The notes under the pieces: model-generated
Database searches by the model: none
Told to the model about the DNA's origin: nothing
The model's input: only the letters and a program-made list of their open reading frames with translations
Shown: piece after piece, positions 1 through 5,012 of the stretch
Numbering within the stretch: the first letter of the stretch is position 1
Layout: every line of letters starts with the position of its first letter
Origin: Eubacterium sp.
GTDB taxonomy: Bacteria; Bacillota; Clostridia; Oscillospirales; Acutalibacteraceae
Direction of reading: 5' to 3'
Assembly (NCBI GenBank): GCA_029054965.1
Contig: JAIDEF010000416.1
Span: 1 to 5,012 of the forward strand
Length of the DNA: 5,012 nucleotides
Program-made: the position numbers and the translations under genes

Positions 1-308
1 GTGAATACCTCACCGCGCATAAGGTGAAAAATGTTGTCTGCAATTTTGTGGGCGTTGCCGCCTTTCCATCTGTATGGTGTGTAGGAATTCAATATTTCAA
101 AATTCTCGTGGGCGCCGTCAACGAAACAGATGGTGTATTTTCTCTTTTTGAGAAACTCAAGATTTTTCTTTTCTTTCTCGTTTTTTGGATCCCATATAAA
201 GCCGAAATCGCCGCATACAATAAGATAGTCCTTTTCGGTCAGCTTATTGAGCTTTGAATTTTTGAAACAGGAAATATCACCGTGCGTGTCACCGGTAATG
301 TAAATCAT
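1..308 (-). CDS. Calcineurin-like metallophosphoesterase, N-terminal part (runs off the left edge)
   Basis: This reading frame starts at ATG 308-306 and stays open for 102 codons to the window edge, so the C-terminal part is missing. The protein opens MIYITGDTHGD, the first metal-binding block of the metallophosphoesterase superfamily (Asp7, His9), followed by VCGDFGF with Asp34 and then VDGAHENFE at residues 63-71. The order and spacing fit the D-x-H / GD / GNH[ED] signature of this fold, whose members hydrolyse phosphomonoesters or diesters at a two-metal centre; the substrate cannot be told from this fragment. No signal peptide is visible, so it is probably cytoplasmic. Oddity: the usual Asn of GNHE is Ala66 (codon GCC). 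A modest AAAGG lies 12 nt before the start. It is divergent from the carboxypeptidase gene. The family call is firm; activity is uncertain. Confidence 0.85.
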   Translation of the reverse strand, partial: MIYITGDTHGDISCFKNSKLNKLTEKDYLIVCGDFGFIWDPKNEKEKKNLEFLKKRKYTICFVDGAHENFEILNSYTPYRWKGGNAHKIADNIFHLMRGEVF

Positions 309-320
309 AAAGTAATCTAA

Positions 321-363
321 CCTTTCACAAAAAATTTATAAATATGGTCTTTAAATAATTATA
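321..363 (-). promoter_or_regulatory. Possible promoter and RBS of the metallophosphoesterase gene
   Basis: Reading leftward, TATAAA at 340-335 lies inside the 10-bp palindrome ATTTATAAAT (334-343). It would place a transcript start near 328, just ahead of the AAAGG at 325-321 that serves the ATG at 308. A second TATAAT reads at 363-358. Neither has a convincing -35 box at normal spacing, and the whole 105-bp divergent spacer (309-413) is so AT-rich that such hexamers are expected by chance. This is a weak call. Confidence 0.25.
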
Positions 364-379
364 AAAAAATGTTACACTA

Positions 380-405
380 TATAATATAATTTTATAATAC
401 AGGTG
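380..405 (+). promoter_or_regulatory. Candidate -10 elements and RBS of the carboxypeptidase gene
   Basis: Three perfect TATAAT hexamers occur in a row, at 380-385, 385-390 and 393-398, upstream of the ATG at 414. The likely ribosome binding site is AGGTG at 401-405, 8 nt before the start. A transcript from the third hexamer would begin near 405 and lack that site, so one of the first two is more likely to be used, with a start near 392-397 and a very short leader. The third hexamer has the better -35 (GTTACA at 371-376, 16-bp spacer). No good -35 fits the first two. Confidence 0.4.
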
Positions 406-413
406 TCAAGTCT

Positions 414-1790
414 ATGAAAAAAACACTTTCAATATTTTTATCTTTATTAATAATATGTACAAGCTTTTGTGTTCCTGCGATATCTTCATCTGCAGCAACA
501 TATGAGCCTGACAGAAAAATTTATGCACAAGCATATCTTTTAATAAATCTTGATGATGACAGTTTTCCTGTTGTTGCTGAGAAAAATTCGACAGAAAAGC
601 TTTACCCCGCTTCACTGACAAAAATAGTGACTGCTATTGTTGTTCTTAACAATGTTAAGGATTTGCAGCAGAAAACAAAAATGAGCCAGGCTGCATTTGA
701 CAGACTGTTGGGTACAGGCGCACAGGTGGCAGGTATTGAGGTAGGCGAGGAGCTTACTATTGAGGAGTTGCTTTATCTGACTATGGTATATTCTGCTTGT
801 GATGCCTGTCAGGTGCTTGCGGAATTTGTTGCAGGCAGCGAGGAAGCCTTTGTGCAGAAAATGAATGATTGGGTAAAATCGATTGGCTGTAACGATACTC
901 ACTTTGTAAATCCTGACGGACTTCACGATCCGAATCATTATTCAACTGCTAAGGATTTTGCAACGATTACTATTGAAGCATTGAAAAATGCAGATTTTAA
1001 CAGAATATCAACAACTACATCTATTGATTTTCATAATATGAAACTGCCGCATACAAATCTTATGCTGCAGCCCGGATACGTGACATATTATTATGAATAT
1101 GCACAGGGCATTAAGACAGGCTCAACTGAAGAGGCAGAATACTGTGTTATTACAAAGGCTGCTAAGGATGGTTATAATTATCTTGCAGTAGTGCTGAAAT
1201 CTCCGCAGCAGGCAATTAACGGTGAAAGCTATTTAACAAAGTGCTCATTTGTTGATGCTAAAGCACTTTTTGAGTGGGCTTTTGATAGTCTTAAGTATTC
1301 AACGATAGTCGCTGAAAATGAGGTTGTCGGTGAGGTTGACGTTGAGGATGGCAAGGATGCCGATTCGGTTCAGCTTGTTGCTAAGCAGGATACAAATGTT
1401 ATTGTGCCTGCAGGGCTTGATAAATCTGCAATTATTTATGAGTTGCCCGATAAGCCTGCAAATATTAATGCACCTGTTGTAAAGGGGCAGGATGTCTGCA
1501 AGGCAAATGTGATTTACGGCGATGAGATTATTGCTACAGTTGACCTTGTAGCGGCTGAAACTGTTGAGCTCTCAACCTTCTTAAAGGTGATTAATGCAAT
1601 CAAAGCATTTTTCAGTATGATGATTGTTAAAATAATCTGCATCATTATTATTGCTGTTATGGTTTGCTATATTGTTCTTGTGGTAATGAATAATAACAAG
1701 AAAAAGAAACGCCGCCAGCAGCGCGCACAGAGAGCGAGCGATAGGGATATTGATGACCTGCAGCCGCCAATGCCACCTATTAGAAAATAA
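414..1790 (+). CDS. Secreted serine-type D-Ala-D-Ala carboxypeptidase (peptidase S11, DacA/DacF type) with C-terminal membrane anchor
   Basis: A 458-aa low-molecular-mass penicillin-binding protein. The family removes the terminal D-Ala from peptidoglycan pentapeptides outside the membrane, limiting cross-linking. Residues 1-28 are a signal peptide (MKK, hydrophobic core, SAA before Thr29). The catalytic domain spans about 30-290: SLTK at 67-70 gives nucleophile Ser67 and Lys70, and KTG is at 234-236 within QGIKTGST. The second motif, normally SxN, reads Ser127-Ala-Cys129. Residues about 304-385 are beta-rich, like the PBP5 C-terminal domain. A hydrophobic helix at about 399-425 is followed by NNNKKKKRR and a proline-rich end (PPMPP). 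This implies a type I membrane topology with a short cytoplasmic tail, rather than the amphipathic anchor of classical PBP5. It is apparently monocistronic, with a terminator 60 bp downstream. The family call is firm; dacA versus dacF cannot be decided here. Confidence 0.93.
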   Translation: MKKTLSIFLSLLIICTSFCVPAISSSAATYEPDRKIYAQAYLLINLDDDSFPVVAEKNSTEKLYPASLTKIVTAIVVLNNVKDLQQKTKMSQAAFDRLLGTGAQVAGIEVGEELTIEELLYLTMVYSACDACQVLAEFVAGSEEAFVQKMNDWVKSIGCNDTHFVNPDGLHDPNHYSTAKDFATITIEALKNADFNRISTTTSIDFHNMKLPHTNLMLQPGYVTYYYEYAQGIKTGSTEEAEYCVITKAAKDGYNYLAVVLKSPQQAINGESYLTKCSFVDAKALFEWAFDSLKYSTIVAENEVVGEVDVEDGKDADSVQLVAKQDTNVIVPAGLDKSAIIYELPDKPANINAPVVKGQDVCKANVIYGDEIIATVDLVAAETVELSTFLKVINAIKAFFSMMIVKIICIIIIAVMVCYIVLVVMNNNKKKKRRQQRAQRASDRDIDDLQPPMPPIRK

Positions 1791-1849
1791 TAAAAGCAAT
1801 CAATTAAACGAAAAATCCTGTTGATTAAGTTGTGATGTCATAACGAAGT

Positions 1850-1882
1850 AAACCACGAACATTTTTTGTTCGTGGTTTTTTT
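1850..1882 (+). terminator. Intrinsic terminator of the carboxypeptidase gene
   Basis: An 11-bp perfect stem is formed by AAACCACGAAC (1850-1860) and GTTCGTGGTTT (1868-1878), with a 7-nt loop (ATTTTTT). The T-run at 1876-1882 overlaps the end of the stem. It begins 59 nt after the carboxypeptidase stop codon. On the minus strand the same hairpin is followed only by TTTACTTC, so it would be a poorer terminator for the convergent gene ending at 1944. Confidence 0.9.
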
Positions 1883-1943
1883 ACATAGATTTGGTATATC
1901 AAAATCCGATGCTCGCTACAGTATTACATTTACAGTTGACAAT

Positions 1944-2282
1944 TTATCGTCGAATTAAAATACCTTTCATATACTCTGTTTCATTATGAGTTTGATATAT
2001 GTTTTGTTTTTCTTCTTCTGTGCAGCCAATTAAAATTTTAATTTCTGAATCTTTTTTCATCAAATCAACAATACACATGATTGCATCAATCCTTTTTTCT
2101 CCACTTCCAACCCATACATCTATCCCTGCACCATCCATAGATGCTGTATCCTTCAAATATCCATAATCGACTTTATAAACAAAATTGGGGAATTGAGGGT
2201 GAGTGGTTCCTTTTGGTCTATCAATCACTATATCAGTATTTTTGACCAATTCGTCTAAAGCGTTCCAAAATTCATCATTCAT
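1944..2282 (-). CDS. Small inorganic-pyrophosphatase-like protein (112 aa)
   Basis: The protein resembles the core of soluble family I inorganic pyrophosphatases. RPKG at 22-25 and DYGY at 39-42 precede SMDGAGIDVWV at 48-58, which lines up with the Asp-rich metal-binding signature (SLDGDPVDVLV in E. coli). SEIKILIG at 79-86 resembles the later metal and phosphate block, with Lys82 at the place of E. coli Lys104. Family enzymes split PPi into two phosphates in the cytoplasm and are usually about 170 aa or longer. This one is shorter, and the middle signature Asp (E. coli Asp67) is Ala52, while Asp50 and Asp55 remain. The substrate may therefore differ or activity may be lost. The start at 2282-2280 is supported by GAGG at 2293-2290, 7 nt upstream. 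My hand count over 1981-2280 is about 33% GC, against roughly 44% in neighbouring genes. I recall such small proteins being annotated as inorganic pyrophosphatase in clostridia. The fold is likely; the function is not established. Confidence 0.75.
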   Translation of the reverse strand: MNDEFWNALDELVKNTDIVIDRPKGTTHPQFPNFVYKVDYGYLKDTASMDGAGIDVWVGSGEKRIDAIMCIVDLMKKDSEIKILIGCTEEEKQNIYQTHNETEYMKGILIRR

Positions 2283-2311
2283 AGTCTAACCTCATTTTTG
2301 CTAAATTCCGA

Positions 2312-2317
2312 TTTATA
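2312..2317 (-). promoter_or_regulatory. Possible -10 element of the pyrophosphatase-like gene
   Basis: TATAAA reads leftward at 2317-2312, 29 nt before the ATG at 2282. This would leave a short leader carrying the GAGG ribosome binding site. The best -35 at 17-bp spacing (TTTATG at 2340-2335) matches the consensus at only about half its positions and abuts the 2341-2374 palindrome. The call rests on position and a good -10 alone. Confidence 0.3.
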
Positions 2318-2340
2318 TGTTAATAAAATAATAGCATAAA

Positions 2341-2374
2341 TTAACCCAAAGAACAATATTGTCCTTTGGGTTAA
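2341..2374 (-). terminator. Near-perfect palindrome, probable galE transcription terminator
   Basis: The arms TTAACCCAAAG (2341-2351) and CTTTGGGTTAA (2364-2374) are perfect complements. The inner ACAAT/ATTGT (2353-2357 / 2358-2362) extends the pairing after a single A-C mismatch (2352/2363), so almost the whole 34 bp is self-complementary. It starts 53 nt past the galE stop codon on the minus strand. The tail there (AATTTATGC after the stem) is T-poor compared with a classical terminator. The plus-strand tail is AAATTTTG. Its lack of a loop would also suit a dimeric-protein operator, and it sits about 60 bp upstream of the pyrophosphatase-like gene. Terminator is the simpler reading. Confidence 0.55.
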
Positions 2375-2426
2375 AATTTTGTTATTGTACCTACTCATAA
2401 TTCAGCGGGATTTTGTTTGCTGTTAA

Positions 2427-3443
2427 TTAATCCGGATAACCATTTGGATTCTGGCTCTGCCATCTCCAGCTATCCTCACACATTTCATCAATTCCTCTTT
2501 CTGCCTTCCAGTCAAGCTCATTAAGTGCTTTGCTTGGGTCTGAATAACAGGTAGCAATGTCACCTGCTCTGCGTGGAGCAATTACATAAGGTACGCTCTG
2601 ACCTGATGCTTTTTCAAAAGCTTTGACAACATCAAGTACTGAATAGCCTGTGCCTGTTCCGAGATTATAGATAAACAGTCCCTTTTCGGCTTCCACCTTT
2701 TTAACTGCTTTAAGGTGACCCAAGGCAAGGTCTACAACGTGGATGTAGTCACGCACACCTGTACCATCATGTGTATCATAATCATCACCGAAAACATTCA
2801 GATGCTCTCTCTTGCCTATGGCAACCTGAGTGATGTAAGGCATAAGATTGTTTGGAATGCCGTTTGGATCTTCGCCCATAGTGCCGCTCTTGTGTGCACC
2901 GATTGGGTTGAAGTAACGGAGCAGGCAGATTGACCAGCTCTCATCACTTACATATAAATCCTTGAGTATGCACTCAATCATATATTTTGTTCTGCCGTAT
3001 GGATTTGTCACTCCGCCAACCTCCATATTTTCTGTAAGAGGTGAAATGTTGTTCATTCCGTATACAGTAGCAGATGAGGAGAATACAATCTTTTTGCAGC
3101 CGTGCTTTCTCATTACATCAAGAAGAACAAGAGTGCCGTTAACATTGTTATCAAAATATTCCAAAGGTTTTTCAACACTTTCGCCAACAGCCTTTAAGCC
3201 CGCAAAGTGAATAACAGAGTCTATGCTTTCTTTTTCAAAGATTGCACTCATACCCTCAGCATCACGGATGTCGCATTCATAGAATTTGAAATCCTTTCCC
3301 ACAAGTGCCTTAATTCTGTCATATGAGCTTTTTTTACAGTTGTAGAGATTGTCAACAACTATAACCTCGTTACCGCTGTTCATCAGCTCGACACAAGTGT
3401 GTGAACCGATGTAGCCTAAACCGCCTGTTACCAATACTGCCAT
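2427..3443 (-). CDS. galE: UDP-glucose 4-epimerase
   Basis: A 338-aa cytoplasmic NAD-dependent enzyme of the extended short-chain dehydrogenase family that interconverts UDP-glucose and UDP-galactose (Leloir pathway, precursors for surface polysaccharides). The Rossmann signature GGLGYIG is at 7-13 and the NAD-ribose-binding Asp31-Asn32 follows the second strand. SSSATVYG at 122-129 supplies Ser124, and Tyr149 and Lys153 form the YxxxK catalytic pair. RYFNPIGAH (176-184), NNLMPYI (198-204), Arg231 in RDYIHV and PRRAGD (290-295) are typical nucleotide-sugar-binding blocks. Length and catalytic numbering match E. coli GalE exactly and the ends align (GYPD). At E. coli position 299 the residue is Cys instead of Tyr, which suggests it may also handle UDP-GlcNAc/GalNAc. 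GGAGG at 3455-3451, 7 nt before the ATG, fixes the start. It lies 83 bp downstream of proS on the same strand, so co-transcription is possible but not required. Confidence 0.97.
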   Translation of the reverse strand: MAVLVTGGLGYIGSHTCVELMNSGNEVIVVDNLYNCKKSSYDRIKALVGKDFKFYECDIRDAEGMSAIFEKESIDSVIHFAGLKAVGESVEKPLEYFDNNVNGTLVLLDVMRKHGCKKIVFSSSATVYGMNNISPLTENMEVGGVTNPYGRTKYMIECILKDLYVSDESWSICLLRYFNPIGAHKSGTMGEDPNGIPNNLMPYITQVAIGKREHLNVFGDDYDTHDGTGVRDYIHVVDLALGHLKAVKKVEAEKGLFIYNLGTGTGYSVLDVVKAFEKASGQSVPYVIAPRRAGDIATCYSDPSKALNELDWKAERGIDEMCEDSWRWQSQNPNGYPD

Positions 3444-3466
3444 AATGCTTCCTCCAAATTTGTTTT

Positions 3467-3475
3467 ATTTTAACA
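3467..3475 (-). promoter_or_regulatory. Possible extended -10 promoter of galE
   Basis: Reading leftward, TGTTAAAAT (3475-3467) has the TGn-TAAAAT form of an extended -10 element, five of six matches to TATAAT. Transcription would start near 3460, leaving about 17 nt of leader that includes the GGAGG site. No -35 box is recognisable at 17 bp spacing (AGCAAG), which extended -10 promoters tolerate. It would let galE be expressed independently of proS. Confidence 0.35.
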
Positions 3476-3516
3476 TAAATGATTATGTGCTTGCTGATAT
3501 TATTGTATGTGCGGAT

Positions 3517-3538
3517 AAAGCATATATTAATATGCTTT
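3517..3538 (-). other. AT-rich hairpin spanning the proS stop codon
   Basis: AAAGCATAT (3517-3525) and ATATGCTTT (3530-3538) form a perfect 9-bp stem with a 4-nt loop, ATTA on the plus strand. The proS stop codon TAA (3529-3527) falls almost entirely in the loop. The stem has only two G-C pairs and no T-run follows it on the minus strand, so it is a poor intrinsic terminator. It may stabilise the 3' end or mildly reduce read-through into galE, or be chance in AT-rich DNA. Confidence 0.35.
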
Positions 3539-4969
3539 TCCCCAGTAGAGCATTTTTTTAGCAGGCTTACCGCAGCATACACAGGTATCGCTTATATTTT
3601 CTTCATCAAAAGGAATGCAGCGTGAGCCGACACCGGTAAGCTCCTTGACCTTGTCCTCACATTCCTCGTCGCCGCACCACATAGCCTTAACAAAGCCATC
3701 TCCGTTTTCTTCAAGAGCTTTGATGATTTCATCTGTTGATGTGCATTTATATGTTCTGTTTTCTCTGTTTTCAAGAGCCTTTGCATAAAGTCCGTCACGA
3801 ACCTCCTGCAGCTTCTGGATAATTACTGTTTCAATTTCGTCAAGAGAAACTACTGTCTTTTCTCTGTTATGACGGGTTACAACAACGCACTGATTATTTT
3901 CAATGTCTTTAGGTCCGAGCTCAACTCTCACAGGAACACCCTTCATCTCATATTCAGCAAATTTCCATCCGGGTGAGTTGTTACTGTCATCAATTTTTGC
4001 TCTGCAAACCTTTTTTAATCTTTCTGTAAGCTCGTTAGCCTTATCAAGAACGCCCTCCTTATGCTGAGCAATAGGGAGAACGATTGCCTGAATAGGTGCA
4101 ACAGCAGGCGGAAGAACAAGACCGTTGTCATCGCCGTGTGTCATAATGATTGCTCCGATAAGTCTGGTTGTTACGCCCCATGAGGTCTGGTGAGGGAATG
4201 TAAGCTGATTTTCTTTATTTGAATACTGAATTTCAAATGCCTTTGCAAAGCCGTCGCCGAAATAGTGGCTGGTGCCTGCCTGAAGAGCCTTGCCGTCGTG
4301 CATAAGAGCCTCAATACAGTATGTGCGTTCTGCACCTGCAAATTTGTCGCTTTCAGTTTTCATACCCTGTACAACAGGCATTGCCAAATCCTCCTGACAG
4401 AATTTGGTGTAAACATTGAGCATTCTTTCGGTTTCTTCAATAGCCTCTTCTGCGGTAGCGTGAAGTGTATGACCCTCCTGCCATAAAAACTCACGTGAAC
4501 GAAGGAAAGGTCTTGTTGTTTTTTCCCATCTTACAACAGATACCCACTGATTGTATAATTTTGGCAAATCTCTGTGAGAATGAACGATGTCCTTGAAATG
4601 CTCGCAGAACAGAGTTTCACTTGTAGGACGAACGCAAAGTCTTTCTTCAAGCTTCTCATTACCACCGTAGGTTACCCATGCACATTCAGGTGCAAAGCCA
4701 TCAACGTGGTCAGCCTCCTTCTGCAGCAGGCTTTCAGGAATAAACATCGGCATATTAACATTTTCATGACCTGTCGCTTTGAACATTCCGTCAAGTATTC
4801 TTTGAATATTTTCCCATATTGCATAGCCGTAGGGTCTTATAACCATACAGCCTTTAACGCTTGTATAGGAAACAAGCTCTGCTTTTTTACATACATCGGT
4901 GTACCATTTTGCAAAATCCTCGTCCATAGAGGTGATGGCATCCACCATTTTCTTTTGATCCTTTGCCAT
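3527..4969 (-). CDS. proS: Prolyl-tRNA synthetase, archaeal/eukaryotic-type (short form)
   Basis: A 480-aa cytoplasmic class II aminoacyl-tRNA synthetase that charges tRNA-Pro with proline using ATP. RPTSET at 114-119 is the proline-binding TxE loop. Class II motif 2 is [21 protein letters not shown] (first residue Val145, Arg147 and Glu149 key), and QEGHT follows at 164-168. GTSHYFG is at 232-238, and the motif 3 region [19 protein letters not shown] spans 265-283. The anticodon-binding domain covers about 290-400. The C-terminal zinc domain has Cys432, Cys437, Cys463 and Cys466, the same 5/26/3 spacing I recall for the Thermus enzyme, and the chain ends WGKAY with the terminal Tyr typical of this type. 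No editing insertion lies between motifs 2 and 3, unlike the long bacterial ProS. AAGGAG at 4982-4977, 7 nt upstream, supports the start. Confidence 0.97.
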   Translation of the reverse strand: MAKDQKKMVDAITSMDEDFAKWYTDVCKKAELVSYTSVKGCMVIRPYGYAIWENIQRILDGMFKATGHENVNMPMFIPESLLQKEADHVDGFAPECAWVTYGGNEKLEERLCVRPTSETLFCEHFKDIVHSHRDLPKLYNQWVSVVRWEKTTRPFLRSREFLWQEGHTLHATAEEAIEETERMLNVYTKFCQEDLAMPVVQGMKTESDKFAGAERTYCIEALMHDGKALQAGTSHYFGDGFAKAFEIQYSNKENQLTFPHQTSWGVTTRLIGAIIMTHGDDNGLVLPPAVAPIQAIVLPIAQHKEGVLDKANELTERLKKVCRAKIDDSNNSPGWKFAEYEMKGVPVRVELGPKDIENNQCVVVTRHNREKTVVSLDEIETVIIQKLQEVRDGLYAKALENRENRTYKCTSTDEIIKALEENGDGFVKAMWCGDEECEDKVKELTGVGSRCIPFDEENISDTCVCCGKPAKKMLYWGKAY

Positions 4970-4976
4970 ATCTAAA

Positions 4977-5012
4977 CTCCTTATATAGATGTTATAAATA
5001 AAATACTTGAAT
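4977..5012 (-). promoter_or_regulatory. proS leader edge: RBS and possible -10
   Basis: AAGGAG at 4982-4977 is a strong ribosome binding site 7 nt before the proS ATG. TATAAC at 4996-4991 could be a -10 element; its -35 at 17-bp spacing would fall just outside the window. Only 43 nt upstream of the start are present, too few to show or exclude a T-box leader, which regulates some Firmicutes proS genes. Confidence 0.35.

Noticed and set aside
24..257. 77-codon plus-strand open frame
   Set aside because: It lies antisense to the metallophosphoesterase, whose motifs are clear on the minus strand; it has no ribosome binding site or recognisable domain.
1798..1826. AATCAA (1798-1803) / TTGATT (1821-1826) inverted repeat just after the carboxypeptidase stop
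   Set aside because: Only 6 AT-rich base pairs with a 17-nt loop and no T-run; the strong terminator at 1850-1882 explains transcript ending better.
1936..1941. Perfect TTGACA on the plus strand, as a -35 box of an antisense or extra promoter
   Set aside because: No -10 hexamer lies at 16-18 bp (only TAAAAT at 14 bp), and no plausible plus-strand gene follows; it reads into the 3' end of the opposite-strand gene.
3370..3582. 70-codon minus-strand frame bridging the proS-galE gap
   Set aside because: It overlaps the 3' end of proS and the 5' end of galE in another frame and resembles nothing; the gap is better explained by galE's leader and promoter.
4574..4975. 133-codon plus-strand open frame opposite the proS 5' half
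   Set aside because: It is antisense to highly conserved synthetase sequence, with Cys/Phe-rich low-likelihood composition and no ribosome binding site; a shadow frame.
1..5012. CRISPR array, tRNA or rRNA genes, IS ends, toxin-antitoxin or defence cassettes
   Set aside because: No regularly spaced repeats, no tRNA-like cloverleaf, no transposase-like frame and no paired small genes were seen; nearly all of the window is accounted for by five genes with short spacers.

Overview
The window looks like a piece of a low- to mid-GC Firmicutes chromosome. A gut clostridial lineage of the Ruminococcaceae/Oscillospiraceae kind is my best guess. The evidence is AT-rich intergenic DNA with GGAGG-type ribosome binding sites, an archaeal-type short prolyl-tRNA synthetase ending in tyrosine, a DacA/DacF-type penicillin-binding protein, and a small pyrophosphatase-like protein of a kind I associate with clostridia. 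The taxonomic call is an inference from protein character; no rRNA or other marker is present.

Layout: (1) positions 1-308, minus strand, hold the N-terminal 102 codons of a calcineurin-like metallophosphoesterase that runs off the left edge. (2) An AT-rich 105-bp divergent spacer follows. (3) Positions 414-1790, plus strand, encode a secreted, C-terminally membrane-anchored peptidase S11 (D-Ala-D-Ala carboxypeptidase), closed by a strong intrinsic terminator at 1850-1882. (4) Positions 1944-2282, minus strand, convergent with it, encode a 112-aa inorganic-pyrophosphatase-like protein that is visibly more AT-rich than its neighbours. (5) A near-perfect 34-bp palindrome at 2341-2374 probably ends galE transcription. 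(6) galE (UDP-glucose 4-epimerase) lies at 2427-3443, minus. (7) proS (prolyl-tRNA synthetase) lies at 3527-4969, minus, with 83 bp between it and galE.

The genes are mostly housekeeping: cell-wall trimming (S11 peptidase), supply of UDP-Gal and perhaps UDP-GalNAc (GalE), and translation (ProS). They do not form one obvious pathway. I see no mobile element, CRISPR array, rRNA, tRNA, toxin-antitoxin pair or defence cassette, and no gene-free stretch over 300 bp.

I do not find a previously undescribed system. What deserves a second look is a set of departures at normally conserved active-site positions: SxN reads SAC in the carboxypeptidase, GNHE reads GAHE in the phosphoesterase, and the central catalytic Asp of the pyrophosphatase signature is Ala. 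GalE has Cys at its substrate-gating position 299, which is a known natural variant. All of these are read directly from the codons; their functional meaning is inferred.
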